DNA of 64,000 nucleotides from CBDDKU01 sp965230375 (GCA_965230375.1 CBDDKU010000006.1:124001-188000), one strand, 5' to 3'. Positions 8,439 through 17,751 are shown, counted from the first letter of the stretch. Translations and numbers: made by a program. The notes: a model not told the origin generated them from the letters alone.

Positions 8439-9170
8439 ATGTCTCAGAATATGAATCTGGCAGTATTGATTGATGGTGACAATATTCCTTCTGGGAATGT
8501 CAAGGAAATGATGGAAGAAATAGCCAAGTACGGTGTTCCAACCATCAAAAGGATTTATGGGGACTGGACGAAACCCGGACTAGACAAATGGAAGAGACTT
8601 CTCCTTGAAAATGCGATTACTCCCATACAGCAATATGCCTACACGATAGGAAAGAATGCAACCGATTCTGCGATGATTATTGACGCAATGGATATTCTCT
8701 ATGCGGGAAAAGTAGATGGGTTTTGTTTGGTTTCCAGCGATAGCGATTTTACCCGCCTGGCCACAAGACTTCGAGAAGCGGGCATGCAAGTAATTGGAAT
8801 AGGTGAAAAGAAAACCCCCAATCCGTTTATTGTGGCGTGTGATCGGTTTATCTACATCGAGATTCTGAGAAAGCAAGTAGAGCAAAAGTCGGATAAGAAG
8901 AGTAGTGAGAACACGATCGACAAGATCACTCAGAAGGAGATCAATTTGATTTCATCCACTATTAAGGACTTGTCAGATGAAGATGGATGGGCATTTCTGG
9001 GAGATGTTGGAAATCTCCTCCAAAAGAAACGACCGAGTTTCGACTCTCGAAATTATGGATTTGAAAAACTCACACCACTTATTAGCTCGATTAAAAAGTT
9101 TGAGATTGAGCAGCGCGAAAATCCCAAGAGCCGGAACAAGCTTATCTACGTGAGAATAGCGGGAAAGTAG
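8439..9170 (+). CDS. NYN domain RNase with C-terminal OST-HTH/LOTUS domain
   Basis: The 243-residue protein begins with a PIN-like NYN (LabA/DUF88) domain. Acidic metal-site residues are seen in VLIDGDNI near residue 10, KNATDSAMIIDAMD near residue 72 and LVSSDSDF near residue 98. Residues about 165-243 look like an OST-HTH/LOTUS module (DEDGWAFLGDVGNLL, NYGFEKLTPLI), a domain that binds RNA. The family is expected to cleave or bind RNA. It lies 58 bp after the rimK fusion. It ends 7 bp from the convergent gene at 9178, with no visible terminator between. Confidence 0.9.
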   Translation: MSQNMNLAVLIDGDNIPSGNVKEMMEEIAKYGVPTIKRIYGDWTKPGLDKWKRLLLENAITPIQQYAYTIGKNATDSAMIIDAMDILYAGKVDGFCLVSSDSDFTRLATRLREAGMQVIGIGEKKTPNPFIVACDRFIYIEILRKQVEQKSDKKSSENTIDKITQKEINLISSTIKDLSDEDGWAFLGDVGNLLQKKRPSFDSRNYGFEKLTPLISSIKKFEIEQRENPKSRNKLIYVRIAGK

Positions 9171-9177
9171 GCTTGGC

Positions 9178-10230
9178 TTAAATTCCAGTGCCTTTCGTGT
9201 TCAAGATCTTTACTCCAAGAGACTTCTCAATATGAAGGTTGAGCACTTCAGCCATCGTGTACAAATTCGTGAACTCGTCAGTCTTGTGAAAGTTGTTCAA
9301 ATCCTTCGTTAGTGTCTCGACCTTTTCGGGAGTAGAAATCTTCTCTTTTTTCATTCTCAAGAGTAAACTTCTCGCCCTTCTTCGGTATGTGCTCAATCGC
9401 TTTTTCATCGCCACGCGTTCCATCCGACTATACTGGCTGGTAGTCTCAACGCTCATCAGTTCCTGTACGAGTTTTACCAATTCGATGTTGTCCTTAAAAA
9501 ATTGTGGCTTGTAAATATTCAATCGCCCTTCGTATGATTGTTGGTCGAAATCCATGGCGCGTAAACGGTACTGAACATTGTCAAAGTCTTGAGTGATCTC
9601 TACCACAAAGTTGTACGCCCGCATATCGCCAAGTAAACGAATAGAACAGCGCTCGTTAAAACGAATAAACTCCTTCGCAAGTCGCAAACGATTTTCAATC
9701 ACCACATCCTTGTTTTGCGTGATAAACTCGTCCATCGGAATCCCAATGACATGTTCTTCCACTAGCGTGCGCTCATCTACCAGGTAGTTCACTCGATCTG
9801 GCGAGAAAATCTCTTCCAATTCAAGTCCATAAATCCGAGAAGCATCAGCTTGCTTAATGTAGAAGTAGTCGTGATTATCGTTGAGTTCGTTGATGATTTT
9901 TACTCTGAATGGCTTCGAGTTTCCAAACGAGCAGTAATCAATACGATCTACTTTCAAAAAGGGAATTCGATCTCCTTCGGAAAACAGATCTTCATAAACT
10001 GAAACCAATCCCTTGTAAATCTCATCGCGCTCATCTTCTCTATATACCACCGAATACCAAAGCGTTTCTTCGTTTTGGCTGTTGAGCACGGGAAACATAT
10101 CATCGAAGCGCAACAGATCGTAATACGAAATAGGGAGCTTTGAGATTCGCGAGTAGTTGCGCAAGTGCTCCTTGAGCGGGGCTTTGATCTTGTAGATGGG
10201 TTTCTTGAATTTAATGGTATTGAATTCCAT
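9178..10230 (-). CDS. Kinase-fold-like protein of unknown function
   Basis: This 350-residue soluble protein matches no named family that I recognise. Its layout resembles a protein-kinase-like fold: Lys126 in a strand (FYIKQAD), a hinge-like stretch EEHVIGIPMDEFI near residue 157, a catalytic-loop-like GDMRAYNF with Asp202 and Asn207, and a metal-site-like MDFDQQ with Asp227 and Asp229. A basic helical segment (residues 275-295, many Arg/Lys) follows. A glycine-rich loop is not obvious. It is convergent with the NYN gene and divergent from the GH3 gene. The gene is certain; the fold is inferred from motif spacing only. Confidence 0.75.
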   Translation of the reverse strand: MEFNTIKFKKPIYKIKAPLKEHLRNYSRISKLPISYYDLLRFDDMFPVLNSQNEETLWYSVVYREDERDEIYKGLVSVYEDLFSEGDRIPFLKVDRIDYCSFGNSKPFRVKIINELNDNHDYFYIKQADASRIYGLELEEIFSPDRVNYLVDERTLVEEHVIGIPMDEFITQNKDVVIENRLRLAKEFIRFNERCSIRLLGDMRAYNFVVEITQDFDNVQYRLRAMDFDQQSYEGRLNIYKPQFFKDNIELVKLVQELMSVETTSQYSRMERVAMKKRLSTYRRRARSLLLRMKKEKISTPEKVETLTKDLNNFHKTDEFTNLYTMAEVLNLHIEKSLGVKILNTKGTGI

Positions 10231-10594
10231 CTCAGATTTAATGGGCGGTGTATCTCTTTTTGCTTTAATGCCGTGTAGGTTTAGTGAGTCTAATATTGTA
10301 ATTCCTTCTGAATCGACAGTATAGGTGATTCAAATCAATTCACAAAATTGTGAAGGTGGATTTGGTGAGTACTTATCTGAATCCTGATTAGCTCATCCGT
10401 ACAAAAGTGCGTTGAAAGGCAACTCTCAATTTCGGCACTACACCAACCCCGTTCGCGGACTTTTTTTCAGAATGGACCGGAGTATTTTATTCGAGCATCC
10501 ATTGATCGATTCTAAAGGCATAGTTATTGTCATATAATGCTCTAGAGATTGTATACTGATCTCGTAAGTTTAAAATCATCTCCGAAATAGAACT
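10231..10594. other. Divergent intergenic region with a perfect 16-bp palindrome
   Basis: These 364 bp separate the kinase-like gene (minus) from the GH3 gene (plus). No ORF or RNA gene is seen. The clear structure is the palindrome at 10339-10354. Confidence 0.6.
10339..10354. promoter_or_regulatory. Perfect 16-bp palindrome, candidate operator
   Basis: TTCACAAAATTGTGAA reads the same on both strands. It lies 109 bp upstream of the kinase-like gene and 240 bp upstream of the GH3 gene. The half-site TCACAA recurs in the palindrome at 15524-15535. A dimeric regulator of the Crp/Fnr type would fit, but none is identified here. Confidence 0.4.
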
Positions 10595-12121
10595 ATGGCC
10601 ATAATTGGAAAATTACTAAAAGGAACGCTAGATGTCGTTCAAACATTAAAACCTGACGGCGCAGACGCAGCATCCCTTCAAGAATCTGAATTGGAGGAGC
10701 TGCTCAACAAAGCAAAGGATACGTCATTTGGTAAATATTACGGTTTCAATCAAATCCTCGAGTCAGATGATATTATCGGGACCTTCAAACAAACCGTACC
10801 CATATTTGAGTATGCAGGCATGCATGAACGGTGGTGGAGACAGCAACAGAAGTTCCCCGACATAACATGGCCCGGAAGTCCTGATTTTTTTGCGAAAAGT
10901 AGTGGGACCACAGGAAAATCGAGCAAGCGCATACCCATCACATCAGACTTTCTATCCAGTATGAAGTCGGTTGGAAGATCTATGATCCAAAGATTGGCAA
11001 ACTTCGACCTGCCCGAATCAGTCTTCGAGAGCGAGATTCTTATGTTGAGTAGTTCGGCTGACCTGGAAGAGAACAAAGAAGGCTTTTTGGAAGGAGAAAT
11101 CTCCGGAATAAACGTGAGCAATTTTCCCAACTGGTACGATACTTTTTATCGGCCAGGTAAGGAGATTGCGGCAATCGATGATTGGGACGAGCGGATTCAG
11201 CGCATAGCAGAAGAAGCACCAAATTGGGATATTGGCGCCATAGCGGGAATTCCATCTTGGGTATTGCTAATGCTTAAAAAAGTAGTAGAATACAATGAGC
11301 TGGAGACCATTCACGATATATGGCCCAATCTGAAAATCTATTCATCTGGGGGTGTTGCTTTCGAGACATACCGCAAAGACTTTGAAGCTATTTGCAAAGA
11401 ACCCCTGATCATCATGGACACTTACCTTGCTTCAGAAGGCTTTGTCGCATTTAATTCTCGCCCAAATACTACGACGATGGAGTTGGCGGTAAGCCACGGC
11501 TACTTCTTTGAATTTATACCTTTTGATGAGCGAGGCGTAGACGAGACTGGACAAATTTTAGACAACCCATTGTCACTGAGCATCGATGAAGTGGAACGAG
11601 ATCAGGAATACGTCCTTGTGCTAAGTACATGCGCTGGAGCATGGCGTTATGTGATCGGGGATGTGATCAAATTTGAAAGGTTGGATCCACCAGAGATAAA
11701 AATTACAGGAAGAACCAAGTTCTTTTTGAACGTTGTTGGCTCTCAGCTTTCTGAAGAAAAACTAGACGCTGCCATTTTGAAACTATCCGAGAAACATGGC
11801 TTGTCGATCAATGAATACATGGTTGGTGCTGTGAAAAATGAGAGTGGAGAATACATACATCAATGGGTTATCGTTTCTAATGACAGGCCAGACTCCCAAA
11901 ACTTGGTGGATGATTTGGACAATTTTTTACAGGAAGCCAATAAAAATTATGGTGTAGCTCGTTCGAAAGCCTTGAAAGGGGTAGAGCTGGAAGTAATAGA
12001 TAAGGATACCTACAGCAAGTATTTAGAAAAGACCAAGAAGAAAGGGGGACAGGTCAAAACCCCTAAAGTAATGGGAGAGGAGAAAATGAAAGAGCTTATC
12101 GAGATTATTCGTCCAAAGTAG
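10595..12121 (+). CDS. GH3 family protein (acyl-acid-amido synthetase fold)
   Basis: The 508-residue protein has the adenylate-forming motif SSGTTGKSSKRIPIT near residue 101, typical of GH3 proteins, plus IYSSGGVAFETY near residue 250, YLASEGFVAFN near residue 275 and the GDVIKFE ATP/ribose motif near residue 353. The C-terminal domain continues with GRTKFFLNVVGSQLSEEKL. Plant GH3 enzymes conjugate amino acids to acyl acids through acyl-AMP; the bacterial substrates are unknown. Its last 17 bp overlap the convergent gene at 12105. Confidence 0.92.
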   Translation: MAIIGKLLKGTLDVVQTLKPDGADAASLQESELEELLNKAKDTSFGKYYGFNQILESDDIIGTFKQTVPIFEYAGMHERWWRQQQKFPDITWPGSPDFFAKSSGTTGKSSKRIPITSDFLSSMKSVGRSMIQRLANFDLPESVFESEILMLSSSADLEENKEGFLEGEISGINVSNFPNWYDTFYRPGKEIAAIDDWDERIQRIAEEAPNWDIGAIAGIPSWVLLMLKKVVEYNELETIHDIWPNLKIYSSGGVAFETYRKDFEAICKEPLIIMDTYLASEGFVAFNSRPNTTTMELAVSHGYFFEFIPFDERGVDETGQILDNPLSLSIDEVERDQEYVLVLSTCAGAWRYVIGDVIKFERLDPPEIKITGRTKFFLNVVGSQLSEEKLDAAILKLSEKHGLSINEYMVGAVKNESGEYIHQWVIVSNDRPDSQNLVDDLDNFLQEANKNYGVARSKALKGVELEVIDKDTYSKYLEKTKKKGGQVKTPKVMGEEKMKELIEIIRPK

Positions 12122-12776
12122 GCTGGACCGGATTCTGGTCTTTCACACACATCTCTACGCCTTTTATAGGCATGTAATATTTGTGTAGCTGGTCTTTGTA
12201 TGATTCACTGACCAAGTCATTTTCAAGTAGATATCGCTTTGTGGCGATGATTTCAAGATGGAATCCGTGTTCAATGGCAATGCTGTCAGCTTCATGCTCC
12301 ACACTTTTCTTGAACTCATCAGATGTGTAGTACCGAACTCCATAGCTCATCATACCAAATGCTGATCTCTTTTCGTAATCTACGATATGTCCTAATTCAT
12401 GGGCAAACCAGCCCTTCAATACCTTGGTAGGTAAGTCTGAAACTTTCAGCTCTTTTGAATCGCGGATATACTCAGCTATCATGATCCGATATTTACGTTC
12501 TCCCTTAAATAGGCTCGAAAAACTGAAAACGGGCTGGGCCACCATTGTGGTTTTCTTCAATCTTCTTTGCTCTAGGGTAATTTCATAGGGGTGAAGAGAT
12601 TCATACTTCTGAACGACTTCTCCAAAAGCCCTCTTTATCTCGTCGTTTTCTATTCCCTTGTAGTTAACGGTTGTTTCGCTCAATTCTGCTGAATTTCTGT
12701 TGTTTATAGTTAGTGTGGAGCACAGCATAGCAATGAGTATCAGGATTAGTCCAAGCATTCGCTTTCTGTGTTTCAT
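12105..12776 (-). CDS. Predicted exported zinc metalloprotease-like protein
   Basis: The 223-residue protein starts with a basic tip and a hydrophobic segment (residues 7-23) that acts as a signal or membrane anchor. It contains a gluzincin-like site: His126-Glu127-x-x-His130 (AHELGHIVDY) followed by EHEAD at residues 160-164, which could give the third zinc ligand and support. This supports a metallopeptidase acting in the periplasm or on the cell surface, though I cannot name the family. The gene converges on the GH3 gene with a 17-bp tail overlap. Confidence 0.75.
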   Translation of the reverse strand: MKHRKRMLGLILILIAMLCSTLTINNRNSAELSETTVNYKGIENDEIKRAFGEVVQKYESLHPYEITLEQRRLKKTTMVAQPVFSFSSLFKGERKYRIMIAEYIRDSKELKVSDLPTKVLKGWFAHELGHIVDYEKRSAFGMMSYGVRYYTSDEFKKSVEHEADSIAIEHGFHLEIIATKRYLLENDLVSESYKDQLHKYYMPIKGVEMCVKDQNPVQPTLDE

Positions 12777-13100
12777 GTGGTAAATAGGCGCAATAAGTAT
12801 ACCTAGCTCAAGTCAATACCCGAGTTATCATTAGCAGCCAATTAATCTTTGGGCGTTACCCCGCTTTTCTCATCAATTCCCTCAGAAGATTACACAGAAG
12901 TAGCCATCCCAAGGATTGATGGAATTGTCTCTTCAGATTATGAATAGCACAGGTGTGTAGAGAATATTCGCATTGATGACCACGATATTCCCCAAGTACT
13001 TTGTCCAATCAAGTTCAGACGAAAAAATCTTCAGGAATGTAGTGGGGCAAGAGAAAGGTCAGTCTTCTAACCAACGGAGTGAAATCAAAAGAGATGGTTC
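12777..13100. other. Intergenic region without recognised features
   Basis: I see no convincing gene, RNA or repeat here. A small plus-strand frame that reaches into 13203 runs antisense to the lipoprotein gene and is not credible. Confidence 0.5.
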
Positions 13101-13523
13101 TCAAGGTTCTTTACTTGTGCTCTCTTCGCGAATTCCCATCGAGTTTAAACAGGACTTAATGATAGGCAGGATCGCATCATTGTTCATAGTCGGCATGCCG
13201 TAAGTAGCGTCGTCTAGACATTGGCTCAGCTCGAGAGAAATGGTATTGATTTCGGCATTCGTAGCGAATTTAGCGGTGTCGGCAATTTTATAAACCATGC
13301 TGGCACAATTGGCTTTCCTCAAGCTAAGTTCTGACTTATTCCAGGATTCAACGTTCAGTTTCAGAAGTGTTGTATCGCCGATGAGCAATTCTTCGTCTTC
13401 AATTGTGTCGGTTTCCAACTTTTGAATAACAACCGGCTCTGGAGCGTCTGGGTTATTACACGCAGAGAATATTATCGGAACACACAGGGCCATAACGGCA
13501 AATACTGACGACGAGAGTTTCAC
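13101..13523 (-). CDS. Small lipoprotein, unknown function
   Basis: The 140-residue protein has a clear lipoprotein signal (residues 1-20, lipobox IFSAC, mature Cys21) and a Pro/Glu/Asp-rich stretch after it. A helical region with SLRKANCASMVYKIADTAK follows. I recognise no domain. It lies 76 bp downstream of the histidine kinase gene on the same strand, so the two may be co-transcribed. Confidence 0.7.
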   Translation of the reverse strand: MKLSSSVFAVMALCVPIIFSACNNPDAPEPVVIQKLETDTIEDEELLIGDTTLLKLNVESWNKSELSLRKANCASMVYKIADTAKFATNAEINTISLELSQCLDDATYGMPTMNNDAILPIIKSCLNSMGIREESTSKEP

Positions 13524-13599
13524 AACGGATAGAGATTAAAATATTAGATCAATTTACTCATATCCAAAGCCGTTCCACTCTGAAATATGTGATTCTTTT

Positions 13600-15054
13600 T
13601 TAGAGGCGATAAAGTGGAAGGAATACAGAGAATTTTGAGCCAACGCCTTTTTCACTCTCTACTTCAATTTCACCATTGTGTTCAGAAACAATCGTCTGGG
13701 TTGAAGTAAGTCCTAGACCCACACCGTTGGGCTTACTGGTATAAAACGGATCAAAGAGAGAGTCAAGCTGAGCTTTCTCCATACCAACACCATTGTCGCT
13801 AACGGTTAAACACAGATAGTCACCATCTAGTGAAACCGTTGATCGAATCTTCTTTTCAGGCTTGTCCATACTCTCTATGGCATTGGTGAACAGGTTGGTG
13901 AAAGCTATTTTAATCTTCTTCTTATCGCCTTCAAGGTTAGCGATTGTAGCCTCATATGATGCATCTAGTTCTACACCTTCTAACCTTGCACGGTCTAGGA
14001 TTTCGCTGACCACATCTTTCACTAAGCTCACCCCATCAAACTGATCACGTTCCAAAAACTCTTGCTCCGAACTGGATAAAAGCTGCCCAAGCAAGCCGTC
14101 TATTCTTCCCGTGCACCGCTGAACAATGTCGTAATACATGTCAAGGTGCTCGTGGTTTTTTGTCTCTTCCTTGAGTTGATCTATCGCCAAATTGACATTG
14201 GTCAAAGGGTTTCTGATTTCATGCGCCATTGCTCTGGCCAACTTGTAGGTTGTGGCAATTTTCTCGTTCTGTTGCTGAATAGTCTTGAGACGGTTTTGAT
14301 GGGAAATATTTCTGAGTGTTCCGTGGTAGGACTGAATCTTTGCTGTGGCCATCCCCATGTCGAAAACGGACTCCCTAAGAGGTGATACTTTCAGGTGCCC
14401 CAGAAAACGAACCCCACCTTCCTTCGATGCAAACCGCACTTTTTTGTCGAGGCTTCCCTTGCTCAGATTCACAATGTCATCTCGAATTTCGCTACGATCT
14501 TTCACATTTTGAATAAACTCCAGGAATGGCTTGTCCAAGGCTCTGCGCTTCGAGACATTAAAAACATTCAGGAAAGCGCTGTTTACGCTAGTGATCGTGA
14601 ATTCTTCATCCAGGAAAAATGCAGGCTCTACCGAGTTGTAGAAGAGTGAAGAGTAGCGCTTTTGCTGCAGATCAAGTTGTTTCTTTAGTCTGTTTGTTTC
14701 AAGCACGTATTGAATCGTGTTGTTTAAGCCTGAAGCGGATAGTTGGTCTTGAACCAAAAAATCGGCTGTAAGAGATCTTATAGTCCGATACTCTTTTTTG
14801 GAAGTCGGAACTTGATCAAGTAGCAGGATAACCGGGCTAGAACCAAAGGGGACGCTGGTTTGAGCAAGCGAGTCCAAATCTCCGTTGGGCAGCGCACTCC
14901 TATCCAAAAGAACGACATCTGTTAGAGAGAAATCGCTTTTCAAACTCTCATGATTTACCAATTCATATGTCTCCTGCATCGCATCTTTTAGAAACGATGA
15001 AATTTGCGACACCAGTCGTGAATCAGAGCTGATCAGAAGTACTCTCGTGCTCAT
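13600..15054 (-). CDS. Receiver-like/PAS hybrid histidine kinase
   Basis: Residues 1-125 fold like a receiver: it starts MSTRVLLISSD and has DVVLLDR in the place of the phospho-Asp strand. A coiled linker and a PAS domain (about 140-255, PAEPAFFLDEEF-like) follow. Next come HisKA with His278 in MAHEIRNPLTNV and a HATPase domain with TNLFTNAIESM, VSDNGVGM and GVGLGLTSTQTIV. It is soluble, so it probably works in the cytoplasm, perhaps on input from another kinase. No partner regulator with an output domain is adjacent. Confidence 0.9.
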   Translation of the reverse strand: MSTRVLLISSDSRLVSQISSFLKDAMQETYELVNHESLKSDFSLTDVVLLDRSALPNGDLDSLAQTSVPFGSSPVILLLDQVPTSKKEYRTIRSLTADFLVQDQLSASGLNNTIQYVLETNRLKKQLDLQQKRYSSLFYNSVEPAFFLDEEFTITSVNSAFLNVFNVSKRRALDKPFLEFIQNVKDRSEIRDDIVNLSKGSLDKKVRFASKEGGVRFLGHLKVSPLRESVFDMGMATAKIQSYHGTLRNISHQNRLKTIQQQNEKIATTYKLARAMAHEIRNPLTNVNLAIDQLKEETKNHEHLDMYYDIVQRCTGRIDGLLGQLLSSSEQEFLERDQFDGVSLVKDVVSEILDRARLEGVELDASYEATIANLEGDKKKIKIAFTNLFTNAIESMDKPEKKIRSTVSLDGDYLCLTVSDNGVGMEKAQLDSLFDPFYTSKPNGVGLGLTSTQTIVSEHNGEIEVESEKGVGSKFSVFLPLYRL

Positions 15055-15344
15055 AGGAAAGAAGGGGTGTTCACAAATTCGATTCCGATCATAAAATATT
15101 GATATTCTGTATTTTCTTGTGGTCTATTCAATTGTTGAAGGTAGTTATAACATAATGGTTTACCTATTTATTTCTTTTATCTAGAGCGGCTGGTAGTTCT
15201 TAAATTTCTCGATGTTTTTAAAGTGCTTGATGTCACTGAGATATATAGAGACTGAATGGGATTTCGTACTATGAATTTTTTCTTCGCTCGGTTGTATATC
15301 TCAGGCTTCTTTTGAAGTCTTTTCTAGATGATGTGTCCAATAAC

Positions 15345-15362
15345 TTCCACAGTTTTGTGGAA
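15345..15362. repeat. Inverted repeat TTCCACA-n4-TGTGGAA
   Basis: Perfect 7-bp arms with a 4-bp spacer. The same ACTTCCACAGTTTT string occurs in the hairpin after the Omp85 gene (23305-23332), and TTCCAC arms recur at 16725-16740. Confidence 0.5.
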
Positions 15363-15523
15363 TCGCAGATTTGTGGTTCAGAAGATCTAGCTCTTTTCAT
15401 TGATTTAAAAGAATCACAACAGAAAGTGATTTACCATTGAATGTTTGTAGGCCAAACCATTGTTTTCGGGTATTCTTTCTCCCATTTCGCTCTCCCAGAA
15501 AACAAGGTTCTTGCGAAGGACTT

Positions 15524-15535
15524 TCACAATTGTGA
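15524..15535. promoter_or_regulatory. Perfect 12-bp palindrome upstream of the DUF748 gene
   Basis: TCACAATTGTGA lies 33 bp before the DUF748 start codon. The half-site is shared with 10339-10354. It could be an operator, but this is not proven. Confidence 0.35.
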
Positions 15536-15568
15536 TGCAGTTGGCATATAAATGGCTCCTGCTCTTTC

Positions 15569-16639
15569 ATGAAGAAAAAATACAAATGGGCCATCGCTAT
15601 TGTACTCCTCTTGATCGGAATACGAGTCGCTTTGCCTTTTGCCCTTGCAAATAGAATCAATACGGCTCTGGATGAGATTGAAGGATACCATGGAAATGTG
15701 GATGATGTAGATCTCCAGATTTACCGCGGTGGTTTCCAATTGTATGATTTGATCATATTTGAAGAAGCTTCTGAAAATCCCGAAATTCCGATCGTTGATC
15801 TCTCATCTTTAGATTTCAGCATTCAGTGGAATGCCCTATTCAAAGGCAAATTTGTCGGAGAAGTTTATCTCGATAAGTTGCAAGTGAATTTCACTAAAAG
15901 GAGAGAAGATGCAGATACGATGGTTGATAGCACCGATCAACGTGTCAATCTGATCAGTGAAGTGCAGAAGCTGAACCCGATTCTCATTAACATTTTCGAG
16001 ATCACCAATGGTTCCTTGTCATACATTGATCCGACTTCTGAGCCCAAAATTGATGTGACTTTAGATAAGTTTCATCTGTATGCCGAGAATTTGGGTAATG
16101 TAGTTGATAAATCGAAGGAACTTCCGGCTAGCATATTGCTTGATGCCGCAACGATGGACAGCGGAATTGTCCACTTAGATGCCCATATGAACTACCTGCT
16201 TGATCCACCTGATTTTGACTTTGATTTCAAGATGGAGCGTATTGACTTAGCAAACTTCAATGATTTTTTTGAGGCCTACGCCAACTTTGATGTAGAGCAA
16301 GGTGAGCTGAACTTCTATGCGGAAGGCAAAGCTCATGGAGGATCGCTAGACGCCTACGTGAAGCCTCTCGTTGAAGGGCTTGAAATCGCTCCGGGCGATA
16401 AGGAAGACGGGCTCTTGAAAAAGCTATACGAAGGAGCCGTGGAAGTAGGAACCGAAATATTCGAAAACCAGAAGAAAGACCAAATTGGAACGAAAATCCC
16501 GATTTCAGGGACCTTGGATAATGATGACAAGGCCATTCTTCAAGGCCTATGGAACTTCGTGAAGAACGCCTTCTTTAAGGCCTACAAGCAGGAGATTGAG
16601 CGCTCAATAAAATTTGATTCCGAGCAGCCAAAGGAATAA
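15569..16639 (+). CDS. DUF748/AsmA-like membrane-anchored protein
   Basis: The 356-residue protein has one N-terminal membrane helix (residues 6-26, IAIVLLLIGIRVALPFAL) and then a periplasmic beta-rich domain. It matches the DUF748 pattern: NTALDEIEGYHGNVDDVDLQIYRGG, split at residues 32-56, and SYIDPTSEPKIDVTLDKFHLYAENL near residue 152. DUF748 belongs to the AsmA-like group, several members of which form bridges that move lipids between membranes. Whether this short version does so is unknown. It lies in tandem with the YihY gene 180 bp downstream. Confidence 0.82.
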   Translation: MKKKYKWAIAIVLLLIGIRVALPFALANRINTALDEIEGYHGNVDDVDLQIYRGGFQLYDLIIFEEASENPEIPIVDLSSLDFSIQWNALFKGKFVGEVYLDKLQVNFTKRREDADTMVDSTDQRVNLISEVQKLNPILINIFEITNGSLSYIDPTSEPKIDVTLDKFHLYAENLGNVVDKSKELPASILLDAATMDSGIVHLDAHMNYLLDPPDFDFDFKMERIDLANFNDFFEAYANFDVEQGELNFYAEGKAHGGSLDAYVKPLVEGLEIAPGDKEDGLLKKLYEGAVEVGTEIFENQKKDQIGTKIPISGTLDNDDKAILQGLWNFVKNAFFKAYKQEIERSIKFDSEQPKE

Positions 16640-16821
16640 GTGATATCGTAGTTTGTTTCCCCTTTAGAAACTTCCATAGTTCCACAGACCAACGAAAACC
16701 ATTACCCAAATTCATAGACTGAGAGTGGAAAAAATTCCACACTACCAAGCTTTGAATTGCCACGACACCTATGTCATGTTTCTGGAATCATTTTAGCAAC
16801 TCTCAAACTAAAGAACAGAAC

Positions 16822-17751
16822 ATGGTCAATAATCAAGAAGATTCAGAAAAGCGATTTAAACTCAAACACAGTTTCTCAATCCTAAAAGAAGCTGGAATAA
16901 ACTGGAATAATTCAGATCCGTTTAGATTGAGCGCCATCATTGCCTACTATGCTATTCTTTCCATGCCTGCTCTTCTGGTCATCATTGTCAACTTACTTGG
17001 CTTGATATGGGGTAATGACGTGGTAGAAGGTAGGTTAAATGGTGAGCTGACCGCCGTGATGGGCGGAAGCACAGCAGAAGCCGTGACTTCTATGATAGAC
17101 AATTCCATGTCAACAGACCAAAGCCTGTTCTTTAACATCATCGGGATAGCCAGTTTGATTTTTGGTGCCACAGGGGTGTTTTTTCATCTTCAGCGATCGC
17201 TCAATCGAATTTGGGGTCTCAGAGTTAACCCCGATGCAAGCTGGTTGAGAATGCTCATTGACCGTACTTTGAGTTTCGGATTTGTTCTGGTTCTGGGGTT
17301 CTTGCTGTTGATCACCTTTGTTTTAAGTACGGCACTTACGGCTTTGAGTGAACGCTTGAAAACAATTTTTAGCGACATCGTCGTGATCGTAGCTCAGGTA
17401 GCCGATTTCATTATTGCCATTGGAGTTGTTGCACTCTTGTTTGCCTTGATATTTAAGTACCTACCACACGCTAAAGTCAAGTGGAAATCTGTTTGGGTTG
17501 GTGCCTTTATCACATCCATACTGTTTGACTTAGGTAAATATGCACTCGCCTTTTATTTCGGTCAAACCGAGCCCGGCAGCACATACGGGGCGGCAGGATC
17601 CATTATTTTGATTCTGCTCTGGGTTTCTTATGCATCGCTAATCATGTTCTTTGGTGCTCAGATCACCTATGTCTTTGCCAAGCGATACGGTGGTGGGGTG
17701 CAACCCACAGATGCAGCGGTCAGGGAAAACGAAGCGCTCAAGGCACTCTAA
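16822..17751 (+). CDS. YihY/virulence factor BrkB family membrane protein
   Basis: The 309-residue inner-membrane protein has about six helices and the family signatures DPFRLSAIIAYYAILSMPALL near residue 32, FGATGVFFHLQRSLNRIW near residue 112 and GSTYGAAGSIILILLWVSYASLI near residue 252. The family is widespread and not firmly assigned; the old name 'ribonuclease BN' is wrong. I prefer the ATG at 16822. An in-frame ATG at 16771 would add 17 residues without a clear function. Confidence 0.92.
   Translation: MVNNQEDSEKRFKLKHSFSILKEAGINWNNSDPFRLSAIIAYYAILSMPALLVIIVNLLGLIWGNDVVEGRLNGELTAVMGGSTAEAVTSMIDNSMSTDQSLFFNIIGIASLIFGATGVFFHLQRSLNRIWGLRVNPDASWLRMLIDRTLSFGFVLVLGFLLLITFVLSTALTALSERLKTIFSDIVVIVAQVADFIIAIGVVALLFALIFKYLPHAKVKWKSVWVGAFITSILFDLGKYALAFYFGQTEPGSTYGAAGSIILILLWVSYASLIMFFGAQITYVFAKRYGGGVQPTDAAVRENEALKAL

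Larger units (their letters stand above)
15055..15568. other. 514-bp divergent intergenic region with two palindromes
   Basis: The region lies between the histidine kinase (minus) and the DUF748 gene (plus). No credible ORF is present. It holds the inverted repeat at 15345-15362 and the perfect palindrome at 15524-15535. The size and structure leave room for regulatory sites or a small RNA, but I cannot identify one. Confidence 0.5.

Noticed and set aside
12973..13203. Plus-strand frame of 76 codons
   Set aside because: It overlaps the antisense lipoprotein gene, has no signal or domain and starts inside a region without a promoter.
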